Assembly: GCF_040802235.1 (NCBI RefSeq)
Contig: NC_133158.1
Coordinates: forward strand, 156,004,401 to 156,068,400
Origin: Manis javanica
Lineage: Eukaryota > Chordata > Mammalia > Pholidota > Manidae
Direction of reading: 5' to 3'
Length of the DNA stretch: 64,000 bases
Below are positions 48,426-59,639 of this stretch, in pieces. The translations under genes and the position numbers were made by a program. Position 1 is the stretch's first letter; every line of letters starts with the position of its first letter. The notes under the pieces are model-generated. The model did no database searches and was not told where the DNA came from. It was given only the letters and a program-made list of their open reading frames with translations.

Positions 48426-48773
48426 CACAAAACTCTTCCCTTCATTACCAAATATTAGCTTGCACTTTACTTCTCATGTAACAAAACCTCCACTAGCACA
48501 TCCCCTTTTTATATAGATCCTAAAAATGTTGTATTCATTTTGCCTGAGACTTTCATTAAAATGTATATATATATTTTACATATTACATACATATAATTAC
48601 ATATATATACACATGAGAGGGTCTTCTCTTTATTTCCTAGCTGACTGATGAATTTATTTCCTGGTTGACCAGTTTTGACACTGAACTTACCCTCCCCCCC
48701 TTTGCCCAACTGTCTCTTCCAGATGGAAATATGTGATGCTTGCAAAAATTAGATATGGAAACGGAGGGCTTAC
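48426..48773. other. Unassigned DNA beside exon candidate
   Basis: Includes an AT-rich, TATATATA-containing low-complexity stretch at about 48558-48612. No other feature is seen. Confidence 0.45.
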
Positions 48774-48824
48774 CTTTGCTTTTCTTGGGTCTTGCCGCGG
48801 ATCCGTAATGGTTCTCACAGTCTG
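48774..48824 (-). other. Candidate 51/48-nt microexon (unidentified)
   Basis: On the minus strand a short segment lies between a good acceptor context (branch-like CACTAAC, then TTCTATTACATC and a tandem CAGCAG) and a strong donor (GCAAAG|GTAAGC). Using the first AG gives 51 nt, the second 48 nt, both multiples of three. Two of the three frames are open. One reads ...DCENHYGSAARPKKSK, the other ...VRTITDPRQDPRKAK; I recognise neither. Three CpGs (ACGGATCCGCGG) are retained in 12 bp, in a region where CpG is almost absent, which suggests constraint. I see no neighbouring exon on this strand in the window. It could be a chance pairing of splice-like sites. Confidence 0.3.
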
Positions 48825-50119
48825 CTGGATGTAATAGAAGTTAGTGCTCACTGCCTCTGTCGCCTGCCTGTGTCACTCTGCACTGCAGGCTTAGCAGAGA
48901 GCTGCCTCCAGCTGCAGGCGAGGGGCCTCAGTGTTAAGGACGCACAGGACCAGTTTGTTAATGAGATGTTTCTCCGGTGCATAGATATGTAGCTACAAGG
49001 ACAGGGAGATTTAACAACGAAAAATGGTGGTAGGATGATGTTTTGAACTGAAGCATTCAGAAAAGAAAATGGCAACAGCAAAAAATAGTGAGCAGATGCT
49101 TCCTTGCAGGGACAAGAAAACAGGAGCATGCCTATTTGCCTTTAGATTTGTAGTAGATGCACACGTGCTACTTTACTATAGAAGGGAAGGAATTGATTCC
49201 CAAAGAGTTTGTATGTGGCTTGATATAGGGTATAAATATTTTGTTGCTGTCAAAATGACACAGATTTTTTTAACTAGATAAAATCTTTATTGTATCTATT
49301 GATAGTAAATGCAGTTGGAAAAATGTATCTTCTCTGATTGCATGGATGAGTAAACAATCAAGTTTCTCATTTCTAGCACCCAGATGGGTAAATTTAAAAT
49401 GAAATCAAGTGATTTCTACAATCGCAAAGCATAGAATTCCATAAGCATCTTAAAACACAGACATATATCATGCTTAAACATGAATTGTGTTTAAACTCAA
49501 GAATTTAAGAAAAATTTGCTTTCTGATATCATGTATGCTCCTTTCTAAGAATATAGTAAAGCTGCTCAAGTCAGATATCTTTTTGCTGTCAAAATTAAAG
49601 CAGAGTTGTGTGTGTTTTATGGGTGTGAACATATGTATACTTCGATCCTGTATTTTCTGTGTTTGCTTTTTTCTGTCTTTCCCATGGGTCTTTGTTTTTC
49701 TTTTGTTTTCTTTTCAAGACTTCCCATGGTTTTTGTTTGATCATATTATTCTCTTTGCACTCTTCAACTCTTTGACAAAAGTTCTATATTTAATCTAACT
49801 TTCTTGTTTTTGTTTAATTTCAGGATAGTTGTTATTCTGTTTGTTTTTTCTCTTTCTCCTCTTCTGGGGCATTGTGCTTATTTATAAAAACAGTTCTGAA
49901 AGTCAGAATAGCACTATAAGGACAAACTTTTCCTTTGGGTGTCCTTTCTTTTAATATTTTGGCTTTTGACATCTTTATTCCCTTAAACAGTAGCCATTTT
50001 TAATCATGTTAATCATCTTTTCATCTGCTGCATTGCCTTTTGTATTTTAATACATTTCATTTTCATTCTTGATATTTTGATTTCCCAGGCACCTAAGTCA
50101 TTACTAAAATGTGACTGCC
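48825..50119. other. Unassigned DNA
   Basis: 48830-48990 retains further CpGs (see findings). 49480-49900 is T-rich on the plus strand and might be an old antisense LINE piece, but no consensus block is clear. The frame 49487-49798 is T-rich chance sequence. Confidence 0.4.
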
Positions 50120-50350
50120 AGTTAGTCAGCACGTAGTATGAGCACTGTGTTCTATGCTTCGTATGTATTCCCTTGAATTCTTACTATAACCCTGAAAGGC
50201 AGGCATTCTCATTCCCTTCTGATGCAGGGGAAGACAGAGGCCCAATGATGAAGGTACCGCCTTAAGGCTACACAATAGTTGTGATAGCAAGTATTTGGTC
50301 CTAGAAATATCAGGTGTCAAATTGCCTTTGCTTTCAACTACATCATATTG
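50120..50350 (-). mobile_element. MIR SINE, antisense
   Basis: 'GTATGAGCACTGTGTTCTATGCTTCGTATGTATTCCCTTGAATTCTTACTATAACCCTGAAAGGCAGGCATTCTCATTCCC', then 'GGGGAAGACAGAGGCCCAATGA', then 'TAAGGCTACACAATAG' follow antisense MIR order. Confidence 0.8.
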
Positions 50351-51344
50351 AGGCAAAAAGAATCAAAAGTATGTTTTGAAATTCCATTATGCATAAAGAA
50401 AGTATGTACACTTGTTAAATTTCACAAACATATGCTTACTTCATTATTTGTATGTACTTGTCCCTAAAATAATTAAATGCAAATTGCTTCTTAGATCTTC
50501 CTTTTTAATAATATTTACTAACTTTAGTTTTATTTTTGATTAAAAAAAAGAATCTCTAAACTCAAGTTACTATCTTCAACAAAATTTCTAAGCAGGACTG
50601 GGTTTAAGTTTTCTTTGTATATATACCAATTTACTGATATATGGTTGTAAAGGTAAACAAACTATGACAGAAAGTTCCTACCAGTAAGATAAACAAGAAA
50701 TAGCAACTCTAGAAGCATGAAGAGATCATGTGTGCAAACCCATCATGTTATATCAGCCTTTCCAGTAATGACATCAGTGATCAAATATGTTTTTACAGTT
50801 GTCAAAGTAGTGGATCAGACATTTAATCCCAGCCTCCTTGCAGCTGCTTTTCTCCATCCTTCTCTCCTTGTATTATATTTGCCTATTGGGAGAATAAAAA
50901 ATTACATGCTCCTTTGTGTTCCTCCTTCAGATTAGAAGCCCTCATACGTGTTGCTATGATGACGACATGCAGGTGTCAGCTCTAAAAAGGTCGGTGTGTT
51001 AATTCCAAAACACCCTGTTTCATCATTACTGCCTCTTCATCTTATTCTTGCAATGATATATATACGTATATATTTTCTTTTAAGAAGCAGACACTTAAGT
51101 TTGATATTTCATTAGAAGTCTAAAATTGCTCCAATGATTGCCATGAAAAATGTTATATTTCTAGGCTTTGGACAAGAGTTTAACCAAATTTTCTTTGATG
51201 GAATGTAGTCCTGAAAGCTGTTCTTGTACTAAGCTGCAATTAATGCTTGTACCCAGCAGTCTCCTAAGAAATTGTAGAAAGAACAAAGTTAGCAACTAAC
51301 AGATCCAAAATAGCTTGGGAGCTTTAACCACAAGGATAGGATAA
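50351..51344. other. Unassigned DNA, 1 kb
   Basis: No recognised repeat or exon. The frame 50717-50935 has no recognisable domain. Confidence 0.45.
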
Positions 51345-51575
51345 TAGTAATGCAATGATTAAGAGGAAAGATTGGGGAATAAGGTAAACTTGACTTTGAA
51401 TTTCAGTTCTACCGTTTGCCACCTTTGTGGCTTGGGCAAATTGCCTCACTTTTCTAAACCTCAGTTTCTTTATCTGTAAAATGGGCATAATAATGCTCAC
51501 CTCCCAGGGTTAAGAGGAAACTTTAATCAGGTAATACATATAGAAAATTCAGGACAAAATTAGGTACTGAGTAAG
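51345..51575 (+). mobile_element. MIR SINE, sense, nearly full length
   Basis: Begins 'AATGCAATGATTAAGAGGAAAGAT', continues 'TTTGAATTTCAGTTCTACCGTTTGCCACCTTTGTGGCTTGGGCAAATTGCCTCACTTTTCTAAACCTCAGTTTCTTTATCTGTAAAATGGGCATAATAATGCTCACCTCCCAGGGTTAAGAGGAAACTTTAATCAGGTAATACATATAG' and ends near 'GGTACTGAGTAAG'. All MIR blocks are present, including the central core. Confidence 0.95.
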
Positions 51576-52079
51576 TCCAGTCTAAAGGACAGTTGACAGT
51601 GTCATCCTCGTTTTCACTTTTATTATCACTAGCAGTCATTAAAAATTTATTTCTCTTTCTTTCCTCCTTTTGGCACTATGCACTGAGCTATCGAGTACTT
51701 TATCCAGTTTACCAGTGGCATTTGAGGTCCTAGCAGTCTCTTATTGCTGTTCCCTCCACACTATAATAATTTTATGTATGAGTCCTATAACATCTTTGAG
51801 CCCAAGATCAAATCTGTACTACAGGAAACATACATAAACCAGTTCTTCAGTACATTTTGAGGTACTTAGAATTTATGCCTATAGGCCAGTATTTAAGAAT
51901 ATAATCTGTATAACAGATCCCACCTTGCTAATACCAACTTTTGCTGGTATTCTATTTCCCAGTAAAACTTTTCAAAGCTAAGCCCAATACCTACATAGAA
52001 GGAGTTCAATAAATTACTGTTAAAATGAGCTGAACTGAACTTACAATATTTTATTTGCCTCAGGCAAAACTGGTTCATT
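51576..52079. other. Unassigned DNA
   Basis: No recognised feature; 51640-51860 is moderately mixed in composition. Confidence 0.45.
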
Positions 52080-52300
52080 AATAATATGCTTTATTAATTT
52101 ATTCATACATACCTATATGCCTTCATTTATTCAGTAAGCACTTGTTACATGTCGATAGTATGATAGACTGTCTCCAAAATAATTTAAACAAGGGAAAGGA
52201 CCCCTTCTTCCTTGTATATAACTGTATCTTCAGTATGAAGCACAATGCCTGGCATATGATAGGTGCTCAAGAAATAATCCGCTGAATCAAATAATGAAAT
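52080..52300. mobile_element. Two L2 3'-end remnants, one in each orientation
   Basis: 52080-52150 reads as antisense L2 tip ('CCTTCATTTATTCAGTAAGCACTTGTTACATG'). 52185-52300 reads as sense L2 3' end ('CCCCTTCTTCCTTGTATATAACTGTATCTTCAGTATGAAGCACAATGCCTGGCATATGATAGGTGCTCAAGAAATAATCCGCTGAATCAA'). Confidence 0.65.
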
Positions 52301-52327
52301 ACTATTTTTCGATGGATTGCCTTTCAG

Positions 52328-52388
52328 GATATGCAGGAACAGCTTGGAGAACTGCAGGATGAAAACAAAAGCAGCAAACACTCCAATG
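52328..52388 (+). other. Candidate 61-nt exon (unidentified, coiled-coil-like)
   Basis: A pyrimidine-ending acceptor (TTGCCTTTCAG) precedes a 61-nt segment ending at a donor-like AATG|GTAACA. In the first frame it reads DMQEQLGELQDENKSS..., rich in E, Q, L and K with heptad-like leucine spacing, as in coiled-coil proteins. A second frame is also open. The frame stays open past the donor to 52513, so the reading may simply be a chance 60-codon frame. The donor is only average. It lies 28 bp after a recognised L2 tip. I cannot name a gene, and the other exon candidate in this window is on the opposite strand. Confidence 0.25.
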
Positions 52389-54432
52389 GTAACAAGCTCC
52401 ATCTTTCACGATTATTTGCCAGGCTAAGTGTAATCAGATCCCAGAAGTTTGCTTCAAGGTTTCACTGCTATGAGCAAGCATGTTTTCAACTAGGTCTGTC
52501 AGAGTTTTCCTAACAACAGTTTCCCAATCAACAGTTTTCCCTTGAAATAAAAAGAACGTATCGTAGTTGAAAAAATGGTGATAGCTATAAACAACGGTAA
52601 TAAATATACAACCCTGGGAATTACACAAGGATTAGAAAATTTAATAATTGAAAGTAGGGAAGATTCAAGCATAGCTGCTTCATTGGGAGTTCCTTCTATA
52701 AGAAAGAAGTAGTATATTTTGGTGACAATCTTGTAACTTTATTGCTTAGAGATCCTAGAAATCAGACAATCACTCTAATTTTTACATGAAAAAGTTAAGA
52801 CCCCAAAAAGTTTCAGAGACCACCAGCAAGGTACTTGGAGCCAAAACTAGGGCCCTGGTCTCTGACATTTAAGAAAGTAACTGACCTTACCATTATATCA
52901 CAAGAACTATTAAATATAAATGCTAACATGGATAATTTCATGAATAGTGGGATTTTGACTATCTGTAAGACAGCAAAAATATTATACAAAAGCAAACATG
53001 TGCAATAAAATATTCAACATGCTGTTAGTGTTACTTACTACCAAAAAGAAGTTTAAAAATGATAGAAAATTCAGTTGTTCAAGCATAATATATTAAGTAC
53101 CCAAATCCAGATTAAGACCAGAGTAAATTCCAATGGGCATGCCTTTTTCCCCCCAGTCATTCATATTGAATTTTAAATTCATGTTAGCAACCACCTATAC
53201 AATCCAGGGAGGAAAAGAAGGGAGTAGGGTTAGGTGTGGTGCTGAACAAGTTTCCGAATGTAAGTTTATAATTTAATCTTGGAAGCTGATACTTTTCCTA
53301 TATCTAAAACACCACAGTGGGTTGTTTGCAAATAGCAATTTGGAAGCATTAAAAAAAATTCAAGATTGCAGCTGAATTGCATGTAAAATTCAAACAGTAA
53401 CAATAAAGTGATAGATCAATTCTATAGTCGATTTGTGCATCTAGAAATAAAAGGTACAAATTTGGGCGGCCATGTGTTTATGATATTGCTGTATGAAAGA
53501 AACTAGGGGTAGTTATGCTAATATCACAGAGAATTACCACTTTGGGGTAGGCTATAATTAAGCATTCATTCCAAACTCTTTTGTCTTCATGCTGCTGTTT
53601 AACTGGGTGGCATAAATGTTCTTGAGAGGTGAATTTATCTGTATAATCTTCTTTAGACTTAACAGTGAAGGGTGACCCCAGAGGACCTGGATCAAGGCTT
53701 TAAAATGAATGAATGTAAGCATGTGTAATTATTTCTTTCAGATTTATAACAACATTCTTGCTGTTAACAAATATAAATGTAACATTTATTAGGAAATAAG
53801 AGACTGCTGACGGAAATAAACAAACCTAGGATGTAGTTCATCTAAGTAAACACTGAGGTTATAAACCTTCAAACTCAAATATCAAGAGCCCTGCAAATTA
53901 ATGCTACACACAATAGACCCTTTGGAAGCTAACTTAATCCACCCCCCTGAATCTACATGAGGGCCATGCATAACAATGCAGGAGCTGGGTTTCCATTAAG
54001 AGTTTCCTCTGCAGGCTGTCAGCTGTTTGAAGAAATAACAATTTCCTAGGCATGAAAGCTTTTTCAGAAGGTTCCCACTGATGTGTAATAAAAGTGACTT
54101 TCCCTTTTTTTCTTCTACTTCTTCCTTTTTTTCCCCTCTCAGATGTAACTTTGTAGGGAGACAAGGGGTGGACTAAGGCCACAGGCCCCCTACTATCTTA
54201 CCTTACGTGGATTATCAGTGCAGGTGTTAATATAATTGAAGGTGTGGTAGCAGACACAACCCCCTAATAGCTTTTCCTATATGGAGATTACCTAGGTAGA
54301 GAATGCCCGACTACCTGAAGAATAGGCAAGTGAGTACCTTATTAACATATCACCATTCAGCGGCAGCTGCATATCTGGAAGAAGAAGAAGAAGAAGAAAA
54401 AAAAACCTTTAAAGAGCCTATTCATCTATGTT
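52389..54432. other. Repeat-poor unassigned DNA, 2 kb
   Basis: No transposon recognised. A (GAA)7 run follows an E-box-like CAGCTG at 54365-54397. Frames at minus 52434-52628 and minus 53934-54182 have no domain. Confidence 0.45.
54378..54397. repeat. (GAA)n trinucleotide repeat
   Basis: About six to seven GAA units followed by an A9 run. Confidence 0.9.
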
Positions 54433-54502
54433 AATGGGCCCATTGCACAGCACATTGTGTGAGAAATTAAGTCTCTGGCTGTGAACTTCCTGTGCTGTGC
54501 AA
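54433..54502. repeat. Palindrome plus perfect 12-bp inverted repeat
   Basis: AATGGGCCCATT (54433-54444) is a perfect 12-bp palindrome. It overlaps TTGCACAGCACA (54443-54454), whose exact reverse complement TGTGCTGTGCAA lies at 54491-54502 after a 36-bp spacer. A hairpin or a paired protein-binding site are both possible. No open reading frame is involved. Confidence 0.9.
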
Positions 54503-57500
54503 GCTGCCTTGACTCTTTTTTATTGCTTCAGTGTTATTATCTCCTCCTGGAAATAAAAACAATCATGTTCTCACATTTGAGAAGCCAAAACATTCTGAGA
54601 TAACAAACTGGAGATGCTGGTTGAAAGTTTCTTTTGTCTCCCTTATTAAGTGGAAAAATATGTTTTGAAATTAAAACAACCCCCAAATTTACATCAAAGC
54701 ACATCAAATTAACTGCGCTGCCTTGTGAATGACAAAGTTTCTTCTCTCTCTTCTTATGAAAAAACATAATTAAATTGCTTTCCTAGTTATTGTTCCTCTT
54801 TTAGAATTAATTTTTGACGACAAAATGTTAATTTATTCAAATTAGACAGGATTTTTAAAAATGTGCAACTGCCAAAAGAACTGCTTTCCTCCTAGAAGAT
54901 AGGTATAATAAACTCTTTTTTTTGAAAAAAGAATGGTATTTATCCTCAGCAAACAATTTCAGTTTCAGGACAGGCTTAGCTAACATTTCAAACAGGGAAA
55001 TGGAAAAGGTAATTTAAGATTAAGGAAATTCCTCCTTTTAGATTAGTTAAAAGCCCAGCATATTTATTCCTGCCTTTTTCTTGTCTGTTACAAAGCCACC
55101 ATGTAAATTTATATACGTTTGGCATAAAAACAAGTCCCCTTCAGATGAACAGAACTTATTTCCATCATTTTGCATGCACATTACATCATCATCACCATCT
55201 CTGCCATCATCATTAACATCCTCAATCATAGAAGGGCTAGTGATCAATACTAACTGATTACAACTCAATTAACAGAGAATCTCTCCATGCCGTTAAAAAA
55301 AAACAGTTTTCTTCAGACTTGAAGTATTTTCAAATTAACCTAATATGTTTTACTATCTGACAGGTTTAATAAGTATGGAAGACAATAGAAAGCATACTGT
55401 AATTTGATCTGCTGCTTTATTTACTAATGTACATTTTTCCTCCATTGGCAAAATTTGTCTGAACAGATTATTAAGTACCTGATGTTTCCAAGTTTAGCAA
55501 TAGTAAATCTTTATTTTAAGAATATGAAAAATCAGCCAATGATGAATCATAAGGTTGGATACATCCAGGACAGATATATGAACACCATAGAGTCTGTCAA
55601 GGAAATTCTTGGAGCATTACAGACTAGATTGTTCATCAGGGTTTGGTTTGTTTACTTAAGAAACTTTTGTGGAAGTAGGAGATAGTCAAACAGATCCTTC
55701 TGTGAATGATACGATGGCAAGTATGATTCCTTAATTTGCACAGTAAAATCAGAGTCAATTATTTGAAATAATGTGCCATGTCAAGCTTTTTCATCAAGAC
55801 CAGGTATGCAAATTTTCCAAATTACCACTTATTAATACCTCTGTGTTACATGTATTTATTTATTGACATATTTATGTGATGCATTGGACAAAATGAATCT
55901 ATTTGCTCTGGAGTCAGCTGCTTTAGTCCCTGCGGATGTCTATAAATAGTACATTTTTGATAGAAGTTGGAAGGGATTGCTAGCTTTCTAAAGGCTTCTT
56001 AAAGAGAAGACTTACTAGAATACAGTAGTAACAAAATTTGACTATCCATTCTTTAACTAGTTTATATTTCAAGCTGCTTTATCTAGACTGTATATGAATG
56101 CAGGGTTTTCTGTATTGAGTTGCCTCTCTCAGATTTTGAGATTTTGTTATTTGAATACTCCTTATCAGATGAGGTTCTTATCATAAAAGAAATTTTTTTT
56201 AAGACAAAATACCTTCCAATTTTGGGAGCTCACATTTTATGGAGTTATAATCCATTGCTGGAGGTACTAAAAAACAAGGAAGAGCTTAACACTACTGTTA
56301 CCTACATCAAGGGAGCAGTTGATATTTCAGAAATCATGGGAGCTAGTAGTTTAAAGAAGAGTAAAACAATATTTTTTGAGCTAGTTCCCTTAAGATAATT
56401 CAGATTAACAGATCATTCACAGTCCTGTTAACACATAACAACTGCATGTGCCAGGTAATAAGGATGACATTACTGCTAGCATAAAAGTCACATCAGAACT
56501 TGTCTTCATTGGCATCAGAAATGCCCACCTATCACCTCGGACCGCATGTCCCTACATCTGTTAACCTTATTGATTTGGAGTCCTTCTGGGCCTCCCTGGA
56601 AAACTGCTCCCTGCTGAAAGGCTGAAGTGGATCAATCTCGAGCCATGAACAAGAATTCTATAAAACAACACAATAAGGACCTCTAACCATTAAGTATTCC
56701 TTAAAGTAAATCAAATTAAGAACCTTGCCATAATGAAACAAAAAGATTTTGAGATGTCAATTGATTCCAACCCTCCAAAAGTAAACCATTGTCTAGAAGG
56801 GGCATCAGGCTGTTACAAGAGATACCTTTTCATCTGTTATAAGGTGATTAGCTGAATATACTAAGGAGGGCTGGGTTAGTGTAATCAAGATGGTTGTCAT
56901 GAATAAATAAGTCATTTTAAAGTCAGACTTCAAAATGTTATTATCTTCATAACAAAATGGAACTTAGTACAGATTTATAGTAGAAAATATCCTACTAGAA
57001 AGAAAAATGTTTTTCTCAGTGGCTACCAAAATAAATTTACTTTACTTACTAGTTGCTTTTTGTAACATGCTGCTGAATTTTCTAAAGTTTTTAGTAAACT
57101 CACAATCTTTCTCAAATTCATAATTTAACAGAGAAGACAACTGGAGAGGTTCAGAGCTGCATAGAGCTCTACAAACGTTGAAATGATTTATGTATATAAC
57201 AGGATTGCTACCAACCCATTCATATTTAAATGTAACTGTAGGAATTTAATTACCATCTTTCCAGATACTATATTCTTTGGGTTTTGTTTCAGCTCAAATC
57301 CCTGATGTAAACTTCAAAAAAAATCCTTGTTCCCTGAAAACCAAACAATGATTTTTCATTGGTAAAGTATGAGGATCTTAACAATACTTTTTCTTAATCC
57401 TAAATTCACAAAAAAAGGATACAGATTAGATAAATAGATCGGTAGATGGATATAGTTACATATAGTATTTAAACATATAAATTTCATTATGTGTGATCTG

Positions 57501-58090
57501 TACATGTGTGTATATGTATTATGTATGTAACACATGTCTCTTTACTTCTGAATGTTTCTTTCTCCTAATTATATTTCAAAATGACCATCTGTTTTAAATT
57601 ATCTATGTAACATTAGTGAATGAATATACCTAGAAGTTTTAAATAAAGGTTTTGCAATTAAATACACAAAGACACAGTCTTTGATTTCAAAAATTGCATT
57701 GGCTGATATTGTTTTCCGCAATACGATATCTTAGAATTTATGCAATATAGAAAATTTAATGTTGACATTTTTTTTCTTTACTGGAAAACAAAAAGTATAT
57801 TATCTTGTTCACTGAAAAATGACCTAGTCAATTAGTTAATATGGTGAAATTAATGCCATATAATGGCATTAGAATAATGGAAATTCATTTTTGCTTGCTA
57901 TAGTTGCTGTTTATCTTTAATCAATAACATATAATAGCCTATGTGAAACATCTACCATGGAATATATCATATATTATCTCGATTTCACTCCTCCAGGCAA
58001 GAATATTGTATAGGGAGAAAAAAACCAAATTACTGTTTTTCTTTATTGACAGGTCTCTAAGGAATACACTGGAATGAGTTCTGTCTGCCA
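54503..58090. other. Repeat-poor unassigned DNA, 3.6 kb
   Basis: I recognise no transposon. AATGCCAT-ATA-ATGGCATT at 57852-57870 is a perfect short palindrome. A GATA/TATG-rich low-complexity stretch lies at about 57420-57545. Frames at 55455-55685 and 56120-56398 have no recognisable domain. Confidence 0.45.
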
Positions 58091-58128
58091 ACTAATTGAT
58101 AATTATTTAATTAGCAATTTATAATGAC
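58091..58128. promoter_or_regulatory. Cluster of TAAT homeodomain-type motifs
   Basis: Within 38 bp the sequence holds CTAATTG, ATAATTA, TTAATTAG and ATAATGA, four overlapping TAAT-core sites in both orientations, typical of homeodomain-factor binding clusters. In AT-rich DNA such motifs also arise by chance, so function is an inference. Confidence 0.2.
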
Positions 58129-59529
58129 AATGGGATTTTACCCCCCACCAGTCCAACTCTTCTTTAAGACTGAAGTAGACAACCTTATGCATTTTTGCAG
58201 TAACTTCTGGGAGCTAACACCGGGTAAAGTGTGCCCTCGCAAAGATTTCCCAAGTTAAGCTCTAAAAGCACTGTGTGCCACCACCTCCTTTAAATCGCAG
58301 CATTTCCTTTTCCCATTACAGGGGATGACTGACACTCTAACAATGTGTGTGGGTGTACAGCCTTGTTGTGTCGCTGTGGACAGTTCTAACAGCAGCTTCA
58401 CTAGTTCTTTTTGCAACAAAAGATAGGGTTTTTCCCCCTGCCTTTTTCTTTCTTTCCCTTAGTTGGCATGCAGGTTGAATTTTCCTTGGACCCCCTGCTT
58501 GACTTTTTTTATTCCAGAACTTCTTTAGAATGGTGCAGCTATTCGAACACTAGGAATCGTAACTGATAGACTGTTTGCAGGAGAACTCATGAAAGTTCTC
58601 TTTGTTCTCCCTTCTTCAACCAGGTTTACCAGCTCCTCCCTCCTACCAACCAAAAAGGAAAAGGAAATCCACTTTTAATTGTACATTGATGGAAATCACT
58701 GTGTAGGAAGGGAGCATTCACTGTAATGCCCGTTTTATACTTCATTACAAGCAAAAAGAGGTACTTGCATCAGAACAGCAATTTTTAATCCTGAGCAAAA
58801 GCTCAAGAGAAAAGATGGTTTTCTCCGTAGCACTTCTGTTCAGTTTAAGATTTCTCAGCTAATGAAAGAGTTTGGGTTAAAAAAAAAAAACTTGTTAGTA
58901 CCTTTTATTTATTTTTAATATATTTATTTTTAACTATATGTATACACACATGAAATAACAAAGGTCAATAGCTTAAAATTATATATACATAACATAAAAT
59001 TTCCTGTTAAATACACAGCTTTGTATAGATTAAAAGCACAAGATTGAGCCTATAGATAAATCTTTATAAACACTTTAAGTAGCTGTTTATCTGATCGAAC
59101 TTTTTGACATTGCATCATTTTTTTTGTATCTTCCATGCAAAGAAGTAGGCATGGAATCAAAAAGGTTTGAAATGAAGCAAGTGGAATTGTGGGATCTGGT
59201 TGGGAATAACAGGGGAAAAGTTATATTTTAATGTTAATCAGTGATTAATAAGGGAAACTCAATATTCTTTCTGGGAATGAAAAGGAGGAGAAAAAAATTT
59301 AAAGATTAAGAAATAGATACCCTCTTGAATGAGAATTATAACCGCAGTTGCCTTTTTATTTTATTTTTCTTACTTACAAGATGTATACTTGTCTTGAGAT
59401 TATAAACTGCTTTCTTTCTTTTTTGTCTTTTTATTTCTTTATACAAGAAAGAAAGGTAGTAAAATCCTGTATGTGGAAGCCAAGGCACTGGCGTGTGAGG
59501 ACCATTAGGCTGCAATAACGCCATGTATT
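58129..59529. other. Repeat-poor unassigned DNA, 1.4 kb
   Basis: 58140-58700 is GC-richer, non-repetitive sequence with SOX-like AACAATG and ACAA words; it could be part of an enhancer. An A11 run occurs near 58880. The minus frame 59336-59524 has no domain. Confidence 0.4.
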
Positions 59530-59635
59530 TACAGTTTACACACCAGGCCCATTCTCACCACAGCCGTGGGAGCCAAGTAAGAAAACCCATTGCTTATAGG
59601 CAAAGTCACTAAGGCTCAGAGAGAAAGTGACTGTC
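59530..59635 (-). mobile_element. MIR fragment, antisense
   Basis: 'CCCATTCTCACCACAGCCGTGGGAGCCAAGTAAGAAAACCCATTGCTTATAGGCAAAGTCACTAAGGCTCAGAGAGAAAGTGACTG' follows the antisense 3' half of MIR. Confidence 0.55.
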
Positions 59636-59639
59636 CTTA

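Noticed and set aside
54443..54502. Hairpin as a microRNA precursor
   Set aside because: The stem is only 12 bp with a 36-nt loop, too short for a Drosha/Dicer substrate, and the arms match no miRNA known to me.
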